From IMG/VR virus record IMGVR_UViG_3300043353_000061, positions 1 through 59,076 of that record: a stretch of 59,076 nucleotides of DNA; one strand, written 5' to 3'. Position 1 is the stretch's first letter, and each line of letters opens with the position of its first letter. Position numbers and translations under genes: made by a program. The notes below the pieces were generated by a model. The model saw only the letters and a program-made list of their open reading frames with translations, had not been told where the DNA came from and did not search any database. This DNA is from a virus. Below are positions 39,567 to 48,071 of the stretch, piece after piece.

Positions 39567-40136
39567 TCACTTGGCCGGCTGGATGTCGATCGCGTCTATG
39601 ATCGGCCTGCTCAGCACCAGATCGGTCGCGGCGCCTTTCACCCGGATAATGTCACCGGCTTTGTGTTTTTTGAGTTGGTCTTTGGTTGCAGCCGTCGAGC
39701 ACTCGATTTCGACGTGGTCGAATGAAAAACCTTGGGCAAAAAGCGGATCGAGTTGAGCCTCCAGCTTACCGCCAGTCCCGCTGTTTACAGACTTCAGTTT
39801 GCCAGTGACCGTTACGCCTTGTTGCCGATACTTGTCAGCAGCCGTTGCCGCGTTCGCCTTCCATTCCTTGATCATCTCATCGGCCGTCATTTCCGGATAA
39901 GTGCGGTTGCCGGCCAGCTGACGCTCTACCTGTTGTTGACTGACGACCGCGTTGTTCACCGGCGCCGCGGTGAAGAACATGGCGAACACGCCAAACGCCG
40001 TCACCCCGCCGCACAGGAGAAGAATCGCCCCGACGACCACCAGGATCAGCCACAGGGCGACGGAATTGCCGGCTGATCGGCGGGCCGGCTTCTCGTAATC
40101 GCCGCTGTCGTCTTCATCGCGTCGTCGTCGGCTCAT
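39567..40136 (-). CDS. Membrane-anchored OB-fold protein (189 aa)
   Basis: A basic/acidic cytoplasmic start (MSRRRRDEDD), one transmembrane helix (about 25-55, VALWLILVVVGAILLLCGGV), then an outer domain with YRQQGVTVTGKLKSV and GDIIRVKGAATDLVLSRPI, a tRNA_anti-like OB fold. Such proteins occur in bacterial and prophage accessory islands. A superinfection-exclusion or lysogenic-conversion role is possible because it neighbours the repressor. Confidence 0.65.
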   Translation of the reverse strand: MSRRRRDEDDSGDYEKPARRSAGNSVALWLILVVVGAILLLCGGVTAFGVFAMFFTAAPVNNAVVSQQQVERQLAGNRTYPEMTADEMIKEWKANAATAADKYRQQGVTVTGKLKSVNSGTGGKLEAQLDPLFAQGFSFDHVEIECSTAATKDQLKKHKAGDIIRVKGAATDLVLSRPIIDAIDIQPAK

Positions 40137-40194
40137 GGCGTCACCCCTGTGGGAAGGTGACGGAGTTGTAGGCAAAGTGGTTCGGTCGAAAAGG

Positions 40195-40437
40195 TTATTC
40201 CGATGGGATGAGATCGGCGGGTGTACATCCCAACGCGCTGGCGAGCCGCTGTAGCGTCGAAATGGTCGGCTCACGTTCGCCCCGTTCCAGCCGGGCGAAC
40301 GCACTGTAGGCCATCCCTGAAGCCGTGGCGGCGTCTTGGATGGACAGGCCGACTTCCTCCCGCTTCTCGCGGAGTCGAACGCCGAACGCCACCGCAACGG
40401 GGTTCGTGTCTTTCTTCTTCTTCGCCACGGCAAGCAC
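40195..40437 (-). CDS. XRE-family repressor (80 aa)
   Basis: GTG start at 40437 with GGAGG 8 nt upstream. The helix-turn-helix is LSIQDAATASGMAYSAFARL (30-49), then ERGEREPTISTLQRLASALG. Likely binds the TACCAATTGGTA-type sites beside it and controls the divergent pair. Could be the lysogeny repressor of the phage or only of this island. Confidence 0.85.
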   Translation of the reverse strand: MLAVAKKKKDTNPVAVAFGVRLREKREEVGLSIQDAATASGMAYSAFARLERGEREPTISTLQRLASALGCTPADLIPSE

Positions 40438-40458
40438 GCGGGGTTCCTCCGGAAAAAG

Positions 40459-40500
40459 TACCTACTGGTATTGCCTACGGCTACCAATTGGTACTAGTAT
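40459..40500. promoter_or_regulatory. Divergent promoters with two operators
   Basis: Operators TACCTACTGGTA (40459-40470) and the perfect TACCAATTGGTA (40482-40493) are centred 23 bp apart. Rightward: TTGCCT (40471-40476), 18 bp, TAGTAT. Leftward: TTGGTA, 17 bp, TAGGTA. Both promoters overlap the operators. Confidence 0.6.
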
Positions 40501-40597
40501 ACACCCGCTTCGGTCGGAGGTCGGCCGGAAGCAAAGTTGCCGGGGAGGTGTTACTAGCACCTCCCCGGCGTTCACCAATCCGTGTGGGGACTGGCTC

Positions 40598-40894
40598 ATG
40601 GTGATGTTATCCACGGACAGAGCGGCGGGAAAGGCGAGATGCGAGGCGGAGAGACGGCGGCGGGCGAGGAACAGCGTCACGAACAGACGACTTCATCGGC
40701 TGGTGGCGATGCTAGAGCGGGTGAAGGTGCTGGCGGACGATCTGGCGGAAGAGGTGGTGGGCGAGCCGATGCGGGGCTACATGGCGATCGGCGAGAGCCT
40801 GAACCTGCAAGAAGACCTCATCGTGATCGCGTACCAGGCGAACGTCGGGATGGGGTTCATCGACTCCGTCATCCTGTCGCCGGACGACAAGTGA
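40598..40894 (+). CDS. Hypothetical protein divergent from repressor (98 aa)
   Basis: Start at the ATG 40598 or 40604; no strong Shine-Dalgarno. Basic N-terminus, then MLERVKVLADDLAEEVVGEP and a helical end. It shares the operators with the XRE repressor and could be a Cro-like or antirepressor partner, though no DNA-binding motif is clear. Confidence 0.6.
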   Translation: MVMLSTDRAAGKARCEAERRRRARNSVTNRRLHRLVAMLERVKVLADDLAEEVVGEPMRGYMAIGESLNLQEDLIVIAYQANVGMGFIDSVILSPDDK

Positions 40895-40966
40895 CCTGCT
40901 GACCTACCGGGCCGGCGGGTTGTCGGCCCATAGTTCCCACACCAACCACTTTCAGTACCAGACCAC

Positions 40967-41836
40967 ATGAGAAAGCCGTTCCACCGCTGCGTGTCTCCAA
41001 ACTGCGAAAAGATCGCTCAATACCGCGGGTGCGGGATGTGCGATAACCACTATAGAAAGGCGAGGTACACTCCCGCCCCGCCGATGCTGTGCAAGCACTC
41101 CGGTTGCGGCGAGCGGGCGCGCCCCAACCGCAATCGTTTCTGTGCTGCCCACTTCGTAAGTAATCGCAAGCCATGCCAAGTGGAGGGGTGTGGGAAGAGG
41201 CGCCACGGGCGCGGCTATTGTTTTTCCCACTACATGATGCTGGTGAAATACGGCGACCCGCTGAAAAGGATGGTGTCTCCAAAGGGGTTCTCGCAAGGGA
41301 AGACGTGCTGTATGGTCGGGTGTGTCACACCCACTAAGAAACTGATATTTGTCGAATTGAAATTCTACTGCAAAGCTCACTACACGCGACTCCGCAAGTA
41401 CGGCGACCCTCACTTCATCATGAAACCTCGCAGGGTGCCGAAGGAGGAGAAAAAACAGCGGCGGGCTGACGCTTGCAGGAGGTACAACAAAACGCCCCAC
41501 GGCCGGATGCGTCTCCAGTTTAACAAGGCGAAAGTTCGGGCCGCCAAGTACGGCTGCGACTCGGTGACGGGTATCCCGCAAGAAGTGTTCATCGCGCTCC
41601 ACAGCCGTACCCACTGTGCGATCTGCGGACAGTTCATGCCCGAGAATGACCGGACCCTAGACCACATCGTCGCGCTGAGTGAAGGGGGCGCGAACTCGCC
41701 GAACAACCTGCAGACGGTTCACTTGGTTTGCAACTGCCGGAAGGGAGGAGCCAGAGGGAGAAGGGCCAAGCAGTACGTGCCGCCGCCAGCGAAAAAAGTG
41801 ACTCACAGCTCGGTTGCGGCATCGCCCGGAACTTGA
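40967..41836 (+). CDS. HNH homing endonuclease with zinc-finger array (289 aa)
   Basis: Four Cys/His fingers of the form C-x3-GC or similar with a distal CxxH (CVSPNCEKIAQYRGCGMCDN; CKHSGCGERARPNRNRFCAA; CQVEGCGKRRHGRGYCFSHY; CCMVGC) cover residues 8-145. A basic linker follows, then the nuclease CAICGQFM, DHIVALSEGGANSPNNLQTV, CNCRKG (about 215-265). The end overlaps the connector gene by 34 bases on the opposite strand. A mobile gene placed between tail and head genes. Confidence 0.88.
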   Translation: MRKPFHRCVSPNCEKIAQYRGCGMCDNHYRKARYTPAPPMLCKHSGCGERARPNRNRFCAAHFVSNRKPCQVEGCGKRRHGRGYCFSHYMMLVKYGDPLKRMVSPKGFSQGKTCCMVGCVTPTKKLIFVELKFYCKAHYTRLRKYGDPHFIMKPRRVPKEEKKQRRADACRRYNKTPHGRMRLQFNKAKVRAAKYGCDSVTGIPQEVFIALHSRTHCAICGQFMPENDRTLDHIVALSEGGANSPNNLQTVHLVCNCRKGGARGRRAKQYVPPPAKKVTHSSVAASPGT

Positions 41837-42213
41837 AGGACGGAGCAGGTCAGGCTGATGCGTGCCGCCAGAATGCCGCCGTACTCGGCGTGGCCGGTGC
41901 CGCCGGTGACGGACAGATAACGCCCCTCGAACGCCTTTAGCCCTGGGACGGTCTGGGAGACGTAGAGGCGGACGTCGGGCCTGTTCAGCTCCGGCTGTTC
42001 TCCCGCCACCTTGCACGAATCCCGGTCGTTGAACGTGCCGGATGGGAAGTCCCGCCCGCCTGCGGTGGTGGTCATGAGCACATCAACCGCACTGCACCCC
42101 GTGACGGTGCTCCACGTGAGAACGGTCCCGCCGGAAACGCTGGCCGACGCCTTCTCGATCCGTACGACCGCCGTTGAAGGGAGCATGCCGAACAGGATGC
42201 GGCCGAGGGCCAT
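41803..42213 (-). CDS. Head-tail joining protein candidate (136 aa)
   Basis: A small beta-rich protein (SLTCSVLQVPGDAATEL end) located right after the gp6-like connector, where head closure or stopper proteins lie. Family not certain. Confidence 0.6.
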   Translation of the reverse strand: MALGRILFGMLPSTAVVRIEKASASVSGGTVLTWSTVTGCSAVDVLMTTTAGGRDFPSGTFNDRDSCKVAGEQPELNRPDVRLYVSQTVPGLKAFEGRYLSVTGGTGHAEYGGILAARISLTCSVLQVPGDAATEL

Positions 42214-42219
42214 GAGCGT

Positions 42220-42888
42220 TCACGCGATGAGGAGTTTGCGGTAGTTCTTCAGCATGCCGGCGACCACGGGGGAGATGAAGTCTGCGGCCCCTTCCTTTTT
42301 CCGGCTGATGACGTCGGTGTTGATGGTGATCGAAGCGCCGTCCATCGAAGCTGAGGTCACAAGGCCCACCCCCCTCCCGCCCGTCCCCAGGTTGTACCGG
42401 GCCAACGCTTCCATCAGCGCTGCTTCCTGTGCCGCGGACAGCGCGGCGGTCGTGTCGGCGGTATACACCACCTTCAGCGTCCCGGTGTCCGCTCCGATGG
42501 TGCCCGCCAGACGGTCGGGGGCACGCCGCACCTCGTATGGCCAGTTGCACCCCAGGCGGACGATCGCCGTTGATCCGGCTTTCGCCTGCATGTAGTCGGT
42601 GTCTAATTCGAGGAGTGTGTCCGACGCGAACTCGCGGCTGTCGTCCAGGTACACCGCCGACACCGTGACCGGCACGTTGCACCCGACGTCGCGGACGCTG
42701 ACACTATCGCCCCCATTCGGGCCGAGGTACTCGGTGTGCCCGGTGGCGAAGTCGGCCGTTTCCGGATCCCACCCCAAGTAGTCCTTGACCGCTTGTGCGG
42801 CGGCGCTCACGAGCTGAGTCAGGCGGGCATCACGGTCCGTAGACGAGATGCCGAGTTCCGACTTGAAAAGCGGCAACGAGAGCAACAT
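42220..42888 (-). CDS. Head-tail connector, gp6-like (222 aa)
   Basis: FKSELGISSTDRDARLTQLV followed by AAQAVKDYLGWD is the helical opening of phage gp6-like head-tail adaptors. A central beta part and a C-terminal helix (AAQEAALMEALARYNL) follow. The ATG at 42888 is 21 nt after a late promoter. Confidence 0.8.
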   Translation of the reverse strand: MLLSLPLFKSELGISSTDRDARLTQLVSAAAQAVKDYLGWDPETADFATGHTEYLGPNGGDSVSVRDVGCNVPVTVSAVYLDDSREFASDTLLELDTDYMQAKAGSTAIVRLGCNWPYEVRRAPDRLAGTIGADTGTLKVVYTADTTAALSAAQEAALMEALARYNLGTGGRGVGLVTSASMDGASITINTDVISRKKEGAADFISPVVAGMLKNYRKLLIA

Positions 42889-42909
42889 GCCCCAACGATG
42901 GCCCGACTT

Positions 42910-42922
42910 GGGGAACCGGCGT
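42910..42922 (-). promoter_or_regulatory. Late promoter element, connector operon
   Basis: ACGCCGGTTCCCC on the minus strand, 21 nt before the ATG at 42888; CATCGT at the -10 position. Confidence 0.75.
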
Positions 42923-42925
42923 GCG

Positions 42926-43102
42926 TCAACCCATGATCTGCTTCCACACCCACAGCAGAGCCGCGAACAGCACCGGGACGACCACCACCGCGGCCAGCAG
43001 CATGAACGCCCCGCCGATAGCCATCCGCCTCCACATCGCTTTCACCTCGGCGTTGTGCTCGGCTTCCATCTTCTGGCACCGCTTGTCGAAATCGCTCAGC
43101 AT
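42926..43102 (-). CDS. Small membrane protein (58 aa)
   Basis: A charged N-terminal helix (MLSDFDKRCQKMEAEHNAEV), then one transmembrane helix (GGAFMLLAAVVVVPVLFAAL) and WVWKQIMG. It sits among head genes, so it may act at the membrane in assembly or entry. Unknown. Confidence 0.55.
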   Translation of the reverse strand: MLSDFDKRCQKMEAEHNAEVKAMWRRMAIGGAFMLLAAVVVVPVLFAALLWVWKQIMG

Positions 43103-43173
43103 GTGAACACCTCACAAACGGACAACGGGCGCGGAGGACTCACCCCCACGCCCGAAGTGTACCACGCGCAGCG

Positions 43174-43428
43174 TTACTTGCACTGCCACCGCTTCGCGTC
43201 CTGCACGCCGCTCACGACCGTCAGCGCCCCGGCGTCGTTCCGCACGAGGGCCGAGACGTCGGTGCCGGAGTTCAGCCCGAACGCGAGCGCCTCGTAACTG
43301 GTGCCGCTGCTCAGCCCCCGTTCCGGGTCGTCCGGGCCGACGAAGGTCAGGCAGTGGCCCGCGGACGGCTTGCCGTGCTCTGGCTTGCCGTGCGCCGCCT
43401 TGGGTTCGGTGTGGGTCGCCTTGCTCAT
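43174..43428 (-). CDS. Hypothetical head-region protein (84 aa)
   Basis: His/Lys/Gly-rich start (THTEPKAAHGKPEHGKPSAG), then a small domain. Not recognised. Confidence 0.6.
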   Translation of the reverse strand: MSKATHTEPKAAHGKPEHGKPSAGHCLTFVGPDDPERGLSSGTSYEALAFGLNSGTDVSALVRNDAGALTVVSGVQDAKRWQCK

Positions 43429-43481
43429 CGGATCGCCTCGCGGTGTGATCGGGCGATAGGGGAATAGCACCCGCCGTGCCA

Positions 43482-44246
43482 TCACGCGCGGAGCTGGAAC
43501 ACCTTGAACGAGCGGAGCAGCATGGTGGGCCGGTCCGTCGCGTCTGACTGGACCACGATTGACGGGTAGATCAGTGCGGCCTTCGGGATGTTGGCGGTGG
43601 CGATCGCAGTGCCGACCGCGGCACCCGCCACGAAAGGCTGATAAGTATCGAGTACACCGTCGTAGAACCCGCCGAGCTTCACCCGCGTGGCGTCCACGAG
43701 GGTCGTGCCCGTCGCGGTGGTGCCCGTGCCGGCCTTGTCCGCCGTCACCACGGCCGCCAGCAGACCGCCGTCGAGGATCTGGTAGCCCAGCCGGTTGTTC
43801 GTCGTTTGGGCACCCGCCGCGATGATCGTGGTGTCGGATGCCGCGAGGCCGACGTAGAGTTGCAACTTCGTCACCGGCGGGGTGGCGGCGGACACGCTGA
43901 AGTCGGCCTCCCACCAGAGCGACTTGTTCGCGGCCGGCAGGAACCCGGCCTTGAGCGCCTGCAGGTTCACCCCCTGGTTGTCGGTGGTGGCCCCGCTGTC
44001 GATGAGCAGCGCCCCCGGCACGGTGGTGGAAGCCGCCGCGGTGCCGCTCGTCGATTGCGTCAGCGTCCACTCGTTCGTGGCGTCGTACCGGGTGGCGTTG
44101 TACTCCCACAGGATGCCGATGCTCGGGTCGAACAGTTGCTCCCACAGCGGGCAGTTCCGCCAGAGGTTGGTCGGCGCCGTCGGGTTGAGTGCCGGGTCGT
44201 ACACCGACACCCGCCCGTCGCCGTAAGTGTTGCCCTGGGTCGGCAT
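43482..44246 (-). CDS. Virion protein, possible capsid decoration (254 aa)
   Basis: A beta-sandwich-like sequence (ALLIDSGATTDNQGVNLQAL; SLWWEADFSVSAATPPVTKL; KLQLYVGLAASDTTII), Ala/Thr/Gly-rich. Gene order between capsid and connector favours a head protein. Confidence 0.6.
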   Translation of the reverse strand: MPTQGNTYGDGRVSVYDPALNPTAPTNLWRNCPLWEQLFDPSIGILWEYNATRYDATNEWTLTQSTSGTAAASTTVPGALLIDSGATTDNQGVNLQALKAGFLPAANKSLWWEADFSVSAATPPVTKLQLYVGLAASDTTIIAAGAQTTNNRLGYQILDGGLLAAVVTADKAGTGTTATGTTLVDATRVKLGGFYDGVLDTYQPFVAGAAVGTAIATANIPKAALIYPSIVVQSDATDRPTMLLRSFKVFQLRA

Positions 44247-44291
44247 CGAAAAGTCTCCGTAGCGGGTGTCAGTAGGTGAGCGGACTCAGTT

Positions 44292-44810
44292 TCAGGCGGT
44301 CAGCGACTCGGCGCCCTTGTCGGTCAGGCGGACGCGGAACTCGAACAGGCTCTCGGCCTCGGACCGCTTGATGTCGCGGCGGGCGTAGCGGGTCTCCCGG
44401 CCGTCAGCGGCGTCGCCGTTCTCCAGCCACTCCCACACGTCCTTTTCCTTGTTGACGCACACTTCGAGCTGGTACTTCTGGTAGCGGGCCCGTTCGGGCA
44501 GCTTGTCCGCCTTGATCGCCGCGAACGGCCCGTGGTGCCGCTGCTTCGGCCCGGTCCACTCCATGCCGCCCTCGATGAGAACGGCCGGCGGCGGCAGGTG
44601 GGCGCCGTTGTGGACGGTAACAGCGGTGGCCGGGTTGCCGGTGGTCACGTACTTGGTGCGGCCGAACTCGATCTCGCCCCGCAGCCAGGCGAGGGCAATC
44701 ACCTTCGGGTCCGCCGCCACCTTGTTCAGCGGCACCTCGCCCTCGGTGGCGAGGGTCAGCAACAGCTCGTCGGTGGACAGGGATTCTTTCGTCGCGGTAG
44801 CCGTAGCCAC
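44292..44810 (-). CDS. Hypothetical head-region protein (172 aa)
   Basis: MATATATKESLSTDELLLTL, then a mixed fold with EIEFGRTKYVTTGNPATAVT and a charged end. Not recognised. Confidence 0.6.
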   Translation of the reverse strand: MATATATKESLSTDELLLTLATEGEVPLNKVAADPKVIALAWLRGEIEFGRTKYVTTGNPATAVTVHNGAHLPPPAVLIEGGMEWTGPKQRHHGPFAAIKADKLPERARYQKYQLEVCVNKEKDVWEWLENGDAADGRETRYARRDIKRSEAESLFEFRVRLTDKGAESLTA

Positions 44811-44870
44811 AGGGGAGAACTCCGAAGGTGGGGAAAGGGGCGGGATCGGTTCCCGCCCCCGTCAAGCCTG

Positions 44871-45356
44871 CTAATCGATGATCGCGCTCGGAGGCGAGGC
44901 TTGCGGATAGCGGGGGCCGGTCAGGATGTACAGCACGGCGATGAGGTCGGCGTTGCTGCCGGGGGTGGCGATGCCCACCCGCACGCAGTCGAACCCGCCG
45001 TCCACGTCGAGGCTGGACGCATCGACTTCGATCACGTTGAACTTGTTCGCGGTCGCCGTCAGGTTGTACGTGTCGGAGGTGACGGTGTTGGCCGTCAGCA
45101 GGTCGGCCGTCAGGGCGGTGCCCGACCAGTATTTCGTGAAGCTCAGCGCCTTCGCGCCCGTCGCCGCCACGTCGGTGGCCTGGAGGAGCGTCACCGCCGG
45201 GGTGCCGCCGGCCCACGCCCCCTGCATGATGACGATGGTCAGGTGGGAGTACCCTTTGAGGCTCACGTAGTCCCCGGCGACCGCCGCCCCGGTGGTGTCG
45301 ATGGGGACGGCCCCCACGACGATTTTCGCGTTCTCGACCAGCCGCATGTTCGACAT
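44871..45356 (-). CDS. Virion structural protein (161 aa)
   Basis: VVGAVPIDTTGAAVAGDYVS followed by KGYSHLTIVIMQGAWAGGTP is a pattern seen in phage proteins next to the capsid gene. Beta-rich, no membrane part. Probably a head decoration or minor head protein. Confidence 0.65.
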   Translation of the reverse strand: MSNMRLVENAKIVVGAVPIDTTGAAVAGDYVSLKGYSHLTIVIMQGAWAGGTPAVTLLQATDVAATGAKALSFTKYWSGTALTADLLTANTVTSDTYNLTATANKFNVIEVDASSLDVDGGFDCVRVGIATPGSNADLIAVLYILTGPRYPQASPPSAIID

Positions 45357-45429
45357 GGGAATCGTCCCCGTGGGGGTGGTGTGGTGGGTGGTGTTTCAGT
45401 TCGGCAAGGCGCCAACACGCAGCCCCCGA

Positions 45430-46617
45430 TTAGCGGGTGGCAAGCAAAACGATCGGACTCTGGGTGTTCGTTCCGTTCAGCGGAGTCAACGCACTTGCCT
45501 GCCACGGGGCGGCATCCAACCGGAAGATCGTGCGGAACGCCTGCTCGTCGCTGGTGAAGTACACGTGCATCGAGGTCAGGGATTGCATCCCCTGGGTGAT
45601 GCTGACGATCTGCGACAGGTCCACCAGCGCGATGTCGCCGACGGTGCCGAGGGTGCTGGCGAACTCGATCTCCATGATCGGGGCGCCCATCAGCGTCGAG
45701 TACGGGGCGCCCGACACCCCGCCCGGCGGCATGAAGGTCGTGACGCCCGCGGTGCCGATGCCGAGGGTCATCAGGTACAGTTGCGGCAGGACGTCCTGGT
45801 TGATGAGCCACACGTAGTTGCCGGTCGGGCCGAGCGCGAACCGACGCGCCCACATCTTGGCGATGTTCGCCGTGGTGATGGTTGCGGCCAGTTGACCCGA
45901 TTCGGCCGCCACGCTCACCGCGCACGGGGCGTTGATGAGGCCGAGCGGCTGGCCCGCACCCGTGCCGCGGAAGATGGCGTTGTTGGCCGCGAACCCGATC
46001 TCCAGGGCGAAGACGCGGGTCAGGTATGTCTCCAGGGTGGTGGACGTGTCCTTGATGAGTTCGTCCGTCACCCGCGCCAGGCAGGCCAGCTTGTTCAGTT
46101 GCAGGCGGAGTTGCCCGAAGGTCGGGGCGCTCGCCGTGATGGTCGAACCCTCGGCGACCCAGTACGCACGGACACCACCCCAGCGGGAGCCGGTCGCCCG
46201 GCTGGATTCGGCGTTCCGCGGGAACACCATCGTGTTGCCGGCGGAGGTGTACTGGTCCGTCTTGGCGAGCAGGTTGTTTTCGTTGTAAACCCGCTCGAAG
46301 ATGTTCGAGGAGAACGTCGGCGGCACGAGGAACCCGCCGTCACTGCCGACCAGCTCGCCCATCCCGGTGGCCGCCTTCACCACCCGCTCGTCGCTGAACG
46401 CCTTCTTGATGAAGGCGCTCCCCTCGGTCCGCGAGGGGCTTTGCCGCACCTCGTGGAGGAAGTGGGAGTAGCTCTTGAACCCCCACATCCCTTCGACGTC
46501 GCGGTCGCGGGCGGTGGCGGGGACGGTGGCGAGCGGTTCCGGCGGCGTCCCGCGGTCGGGGGTGCGGTTGATGTCGGCCGCCAGCTTGGCCGCTTTCTCT
46601 TTGGTCAGGGTGCTCAT
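45430..46617 (-). CDS. Major capsid protein, HK97 fold (395 aa)
   Basis: The charged N-terminal 80 residues probably form the delta domain removed by the protease. The core has GGFLVPPTFSSNIFERVYNE, GNTMVFPRN, TFGQLRLQLNKLACLARVTD, ELIKDTS, and the end GAPIMEIEFASTLGTVGDIA with LVDLSQIV, all typical of HK97-type capsids. Directly downstream of the protease gene. Confidence 0.92.
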   Translation of the reverse strand: MSTLTKEKAAKLAADINRTPDRGTPPEPLATVPATARDRDVEGMWGFKSYSHFLHEVRQSPSRTEGSAFIKKAFSDERVVKAATGMGELVGSDGGFLVPPTFSSNIFERVYNENNLLAKTDQYTSAGNTMVFPRNAESSRATGSRWGGVRAYWVAEGSTITASAPTFGQLRLQLNKLACLARVTDELIKDTSTTLETYLTRVFALEIGFAANNAIFRGTGAGQPLGLINAPCAVSVAAESGQLAATITTANIAKMWARRFALGPTGNYVWLINQDVLPQLYLMTLGIGTAGVTTFMPPGGVSGAPYSTLMGAPIMEIEFASTLGTVGDIALVDLSQIVSITQGMQSLTSMHVYFTSDEQAFRTIFRLDAAPWQASALTPLNGTNTQSPIVLLATR

Positions 46618-46657
46618 GCGATCTCCGAAAGTGGCCCTCGCGGGCGGGGGTTGTGGG

Positions 46658-48037
46658 TCACTCGCCCTTGAGTTCGGCGTAGGCCGCGGCGATGGTCTGC
46701 AGGGCCGCCAGTTCGTCCTTGTCCACCAGCGTTTGCCCCGGCGGGATGACTTTGGCCTTGCGAACGAGGGCCGCGGGGTACGGGTTGCCGCTGGCCTTCA
46801 CCAGCCGGTCGGGGCGCCACTGGATGCCGTCGAACGCCTGGGACTTCATCACGCCCGTGTCGTCGTCCGTCTCGACGGGTTCGGGTTCCGCGTCCGGGGC
46901 TTCCTCGGCCATCTCTTCGCCCCCCTGGCTCGCGGCCACCTTCTCGGCGGCGGCCTTCGCCTTGGCGGCGACCGCACGCCCGGCCTCGCACAGCTTGGCC
47001 AGGTCTTTCAGCCCTTGCGGGTGCTCGCCCGACTCGCCCATCTGCTCGGCCGCCGCGCAGGCGTCCTCGATCCCCTGTGCGAGCTGGAACAGGCTGGCCG
47101 GGGTCGGCTTCATGTCGGGGGCGGTGGGGGCGGCGTCTTCGGGGGGCGGGGTATCGACCGGAGCGGCATCGACGGGCGGGGTCACGTCAGCCCCCGGCTC
47201 GTCGTCGTACATGCCCGCTTTGTTCACCCGCTTGGGGGCCGTCTTGGTCATGGTGGCTCCTCGGCCGGTGACGCGGTTGTTGGGCTTGAGGTTCAGCACG
47301 TCGGCGAGCGGCCGGGCCGCCTTGCGGATGATGTCGGACGTGGTCGCGGTGTCGCAGAGTCGCAGCGCCTTCTCGGCGCGTGCCATGACCTCGTCTGACG
47401 CTTGCACGTACCCGGCGAACTTGTTCACCGGCAGCTCGCAGGCGGCGGCGTAGCCGATGGCCCGCGACTTGATGAAGTGGAAGGCGTCGCGGTTTTTCAG
47501 CAGTTCGGATTTGCCGAGCGACTTGTACCACCCGCTCACCGGCTGGAACTCGAAGCTCACGCCGGAGAAGACCGAAGGGACCAGCGGGGCCAGTTCCTGG
47601 CTCAGCCGGTAGCACTCGTCCGCGTCGTAGGTGCCGTCGAGTTTCCCCGTCGCCGGGTCATACTTCCGCAGGGTGTGGTTCTCGGCGTCGGCGTAGCTCT
47701 TGAAGAACGTGGTCACGCCGAACGGCAGGGCGATCTCGCCGAGCGTGTCGTCCGGCTGCCCCGCCTTGTTCAGCCGGGGCACCACCTTGTATTCCACTTC
47801 CGCGGTGCCAATGGGCTGGCGGTGCTCGAAGTTGACCAGCCGCTCGTGGACGCTCTCGAAGTCGCTCCAGTCGATGCCGGCCGGGTCAACGCGGTCCCCT
47901 TGCAGGTCCGGTTCGGGGTAGGTGATGAGCGCTTCGGGGGTCGTCCCACTGCCCGCCGCGCTCTTCGTGACGCGGTCGCCCGGCCAGCGGTGGAACGCTG
48001 GCATCGGGGATGCGAACACGCGGCGGGGCAGGTCCAT
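46658..48037 (-). CDS. Prohead protease with scaffold-like tail (459 aa)
   Basis: An HK97-type (S78/U35) prohead protease: the putative catalytic His lies in VNFEHRQPIG and the Ser in FSGVSFEFQPVSGWYK. The second half (about 255-400) is acidic, Pro/Ala-rich and helical, like an internal scaffold. It would process the capsid delta domain. The ATG at 48037 is 21 nt from a late promoter. Confidence 0.85.
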   Translation of the reverse strand: MDLPRRVFASPMPAFHRWPGDRVTKSAAGSGTTPEALITYPEPDLQGDRVDPAGIDWSDFESVHERLVNFEHRQPIGTAEVEYKVVPRLNKAGQPDDTLGEIALPFGVTTFFKSYADAENHTLRKYDPATGKLDGTYDADECYRLSQELAPLVPSVFSGVSFEFQPVSGWYKSLGKSELLKNRDAFHFIKSRAIGYAAACELPVNKFAGYVQASDEVMARAEKALRLCDTATTSDIIRKAARPLADVLNLKPNNRVTGRGATMTKTAPKRVNKAGMYDDEPGADVTPPVDAAPVDTPPPEDAAPTAPDMKPTPASLFQLAQGIEDACAAAEQMGESGEHPQGLKDLAKLCEAGRAVAAKAKAAAEKVAASQGGEEMAEEAPDAEPEPVETDDDTGVMKSQAFDGIQWRPDRLVKASGNPYPAALVRKAKVIPPGQTLVDKDELAALQTIAAAYAELKGE

Positions 48038-48058
48038 GACGGGAGTTTCCCCGCCGCG

Positions 48059-48071
48059 GGGGAACCGGCGT
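48059..48071 (-). promoter_or_regulatory. Late promoter element, protease-capsid operon
   Basis: ACGCCGGTTCCCC on the minus strand, 21 nt before the ATG at 48037; GAAACT at the -10 position. It overlaps the stop of the gene before it. Confidence 0.75.
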
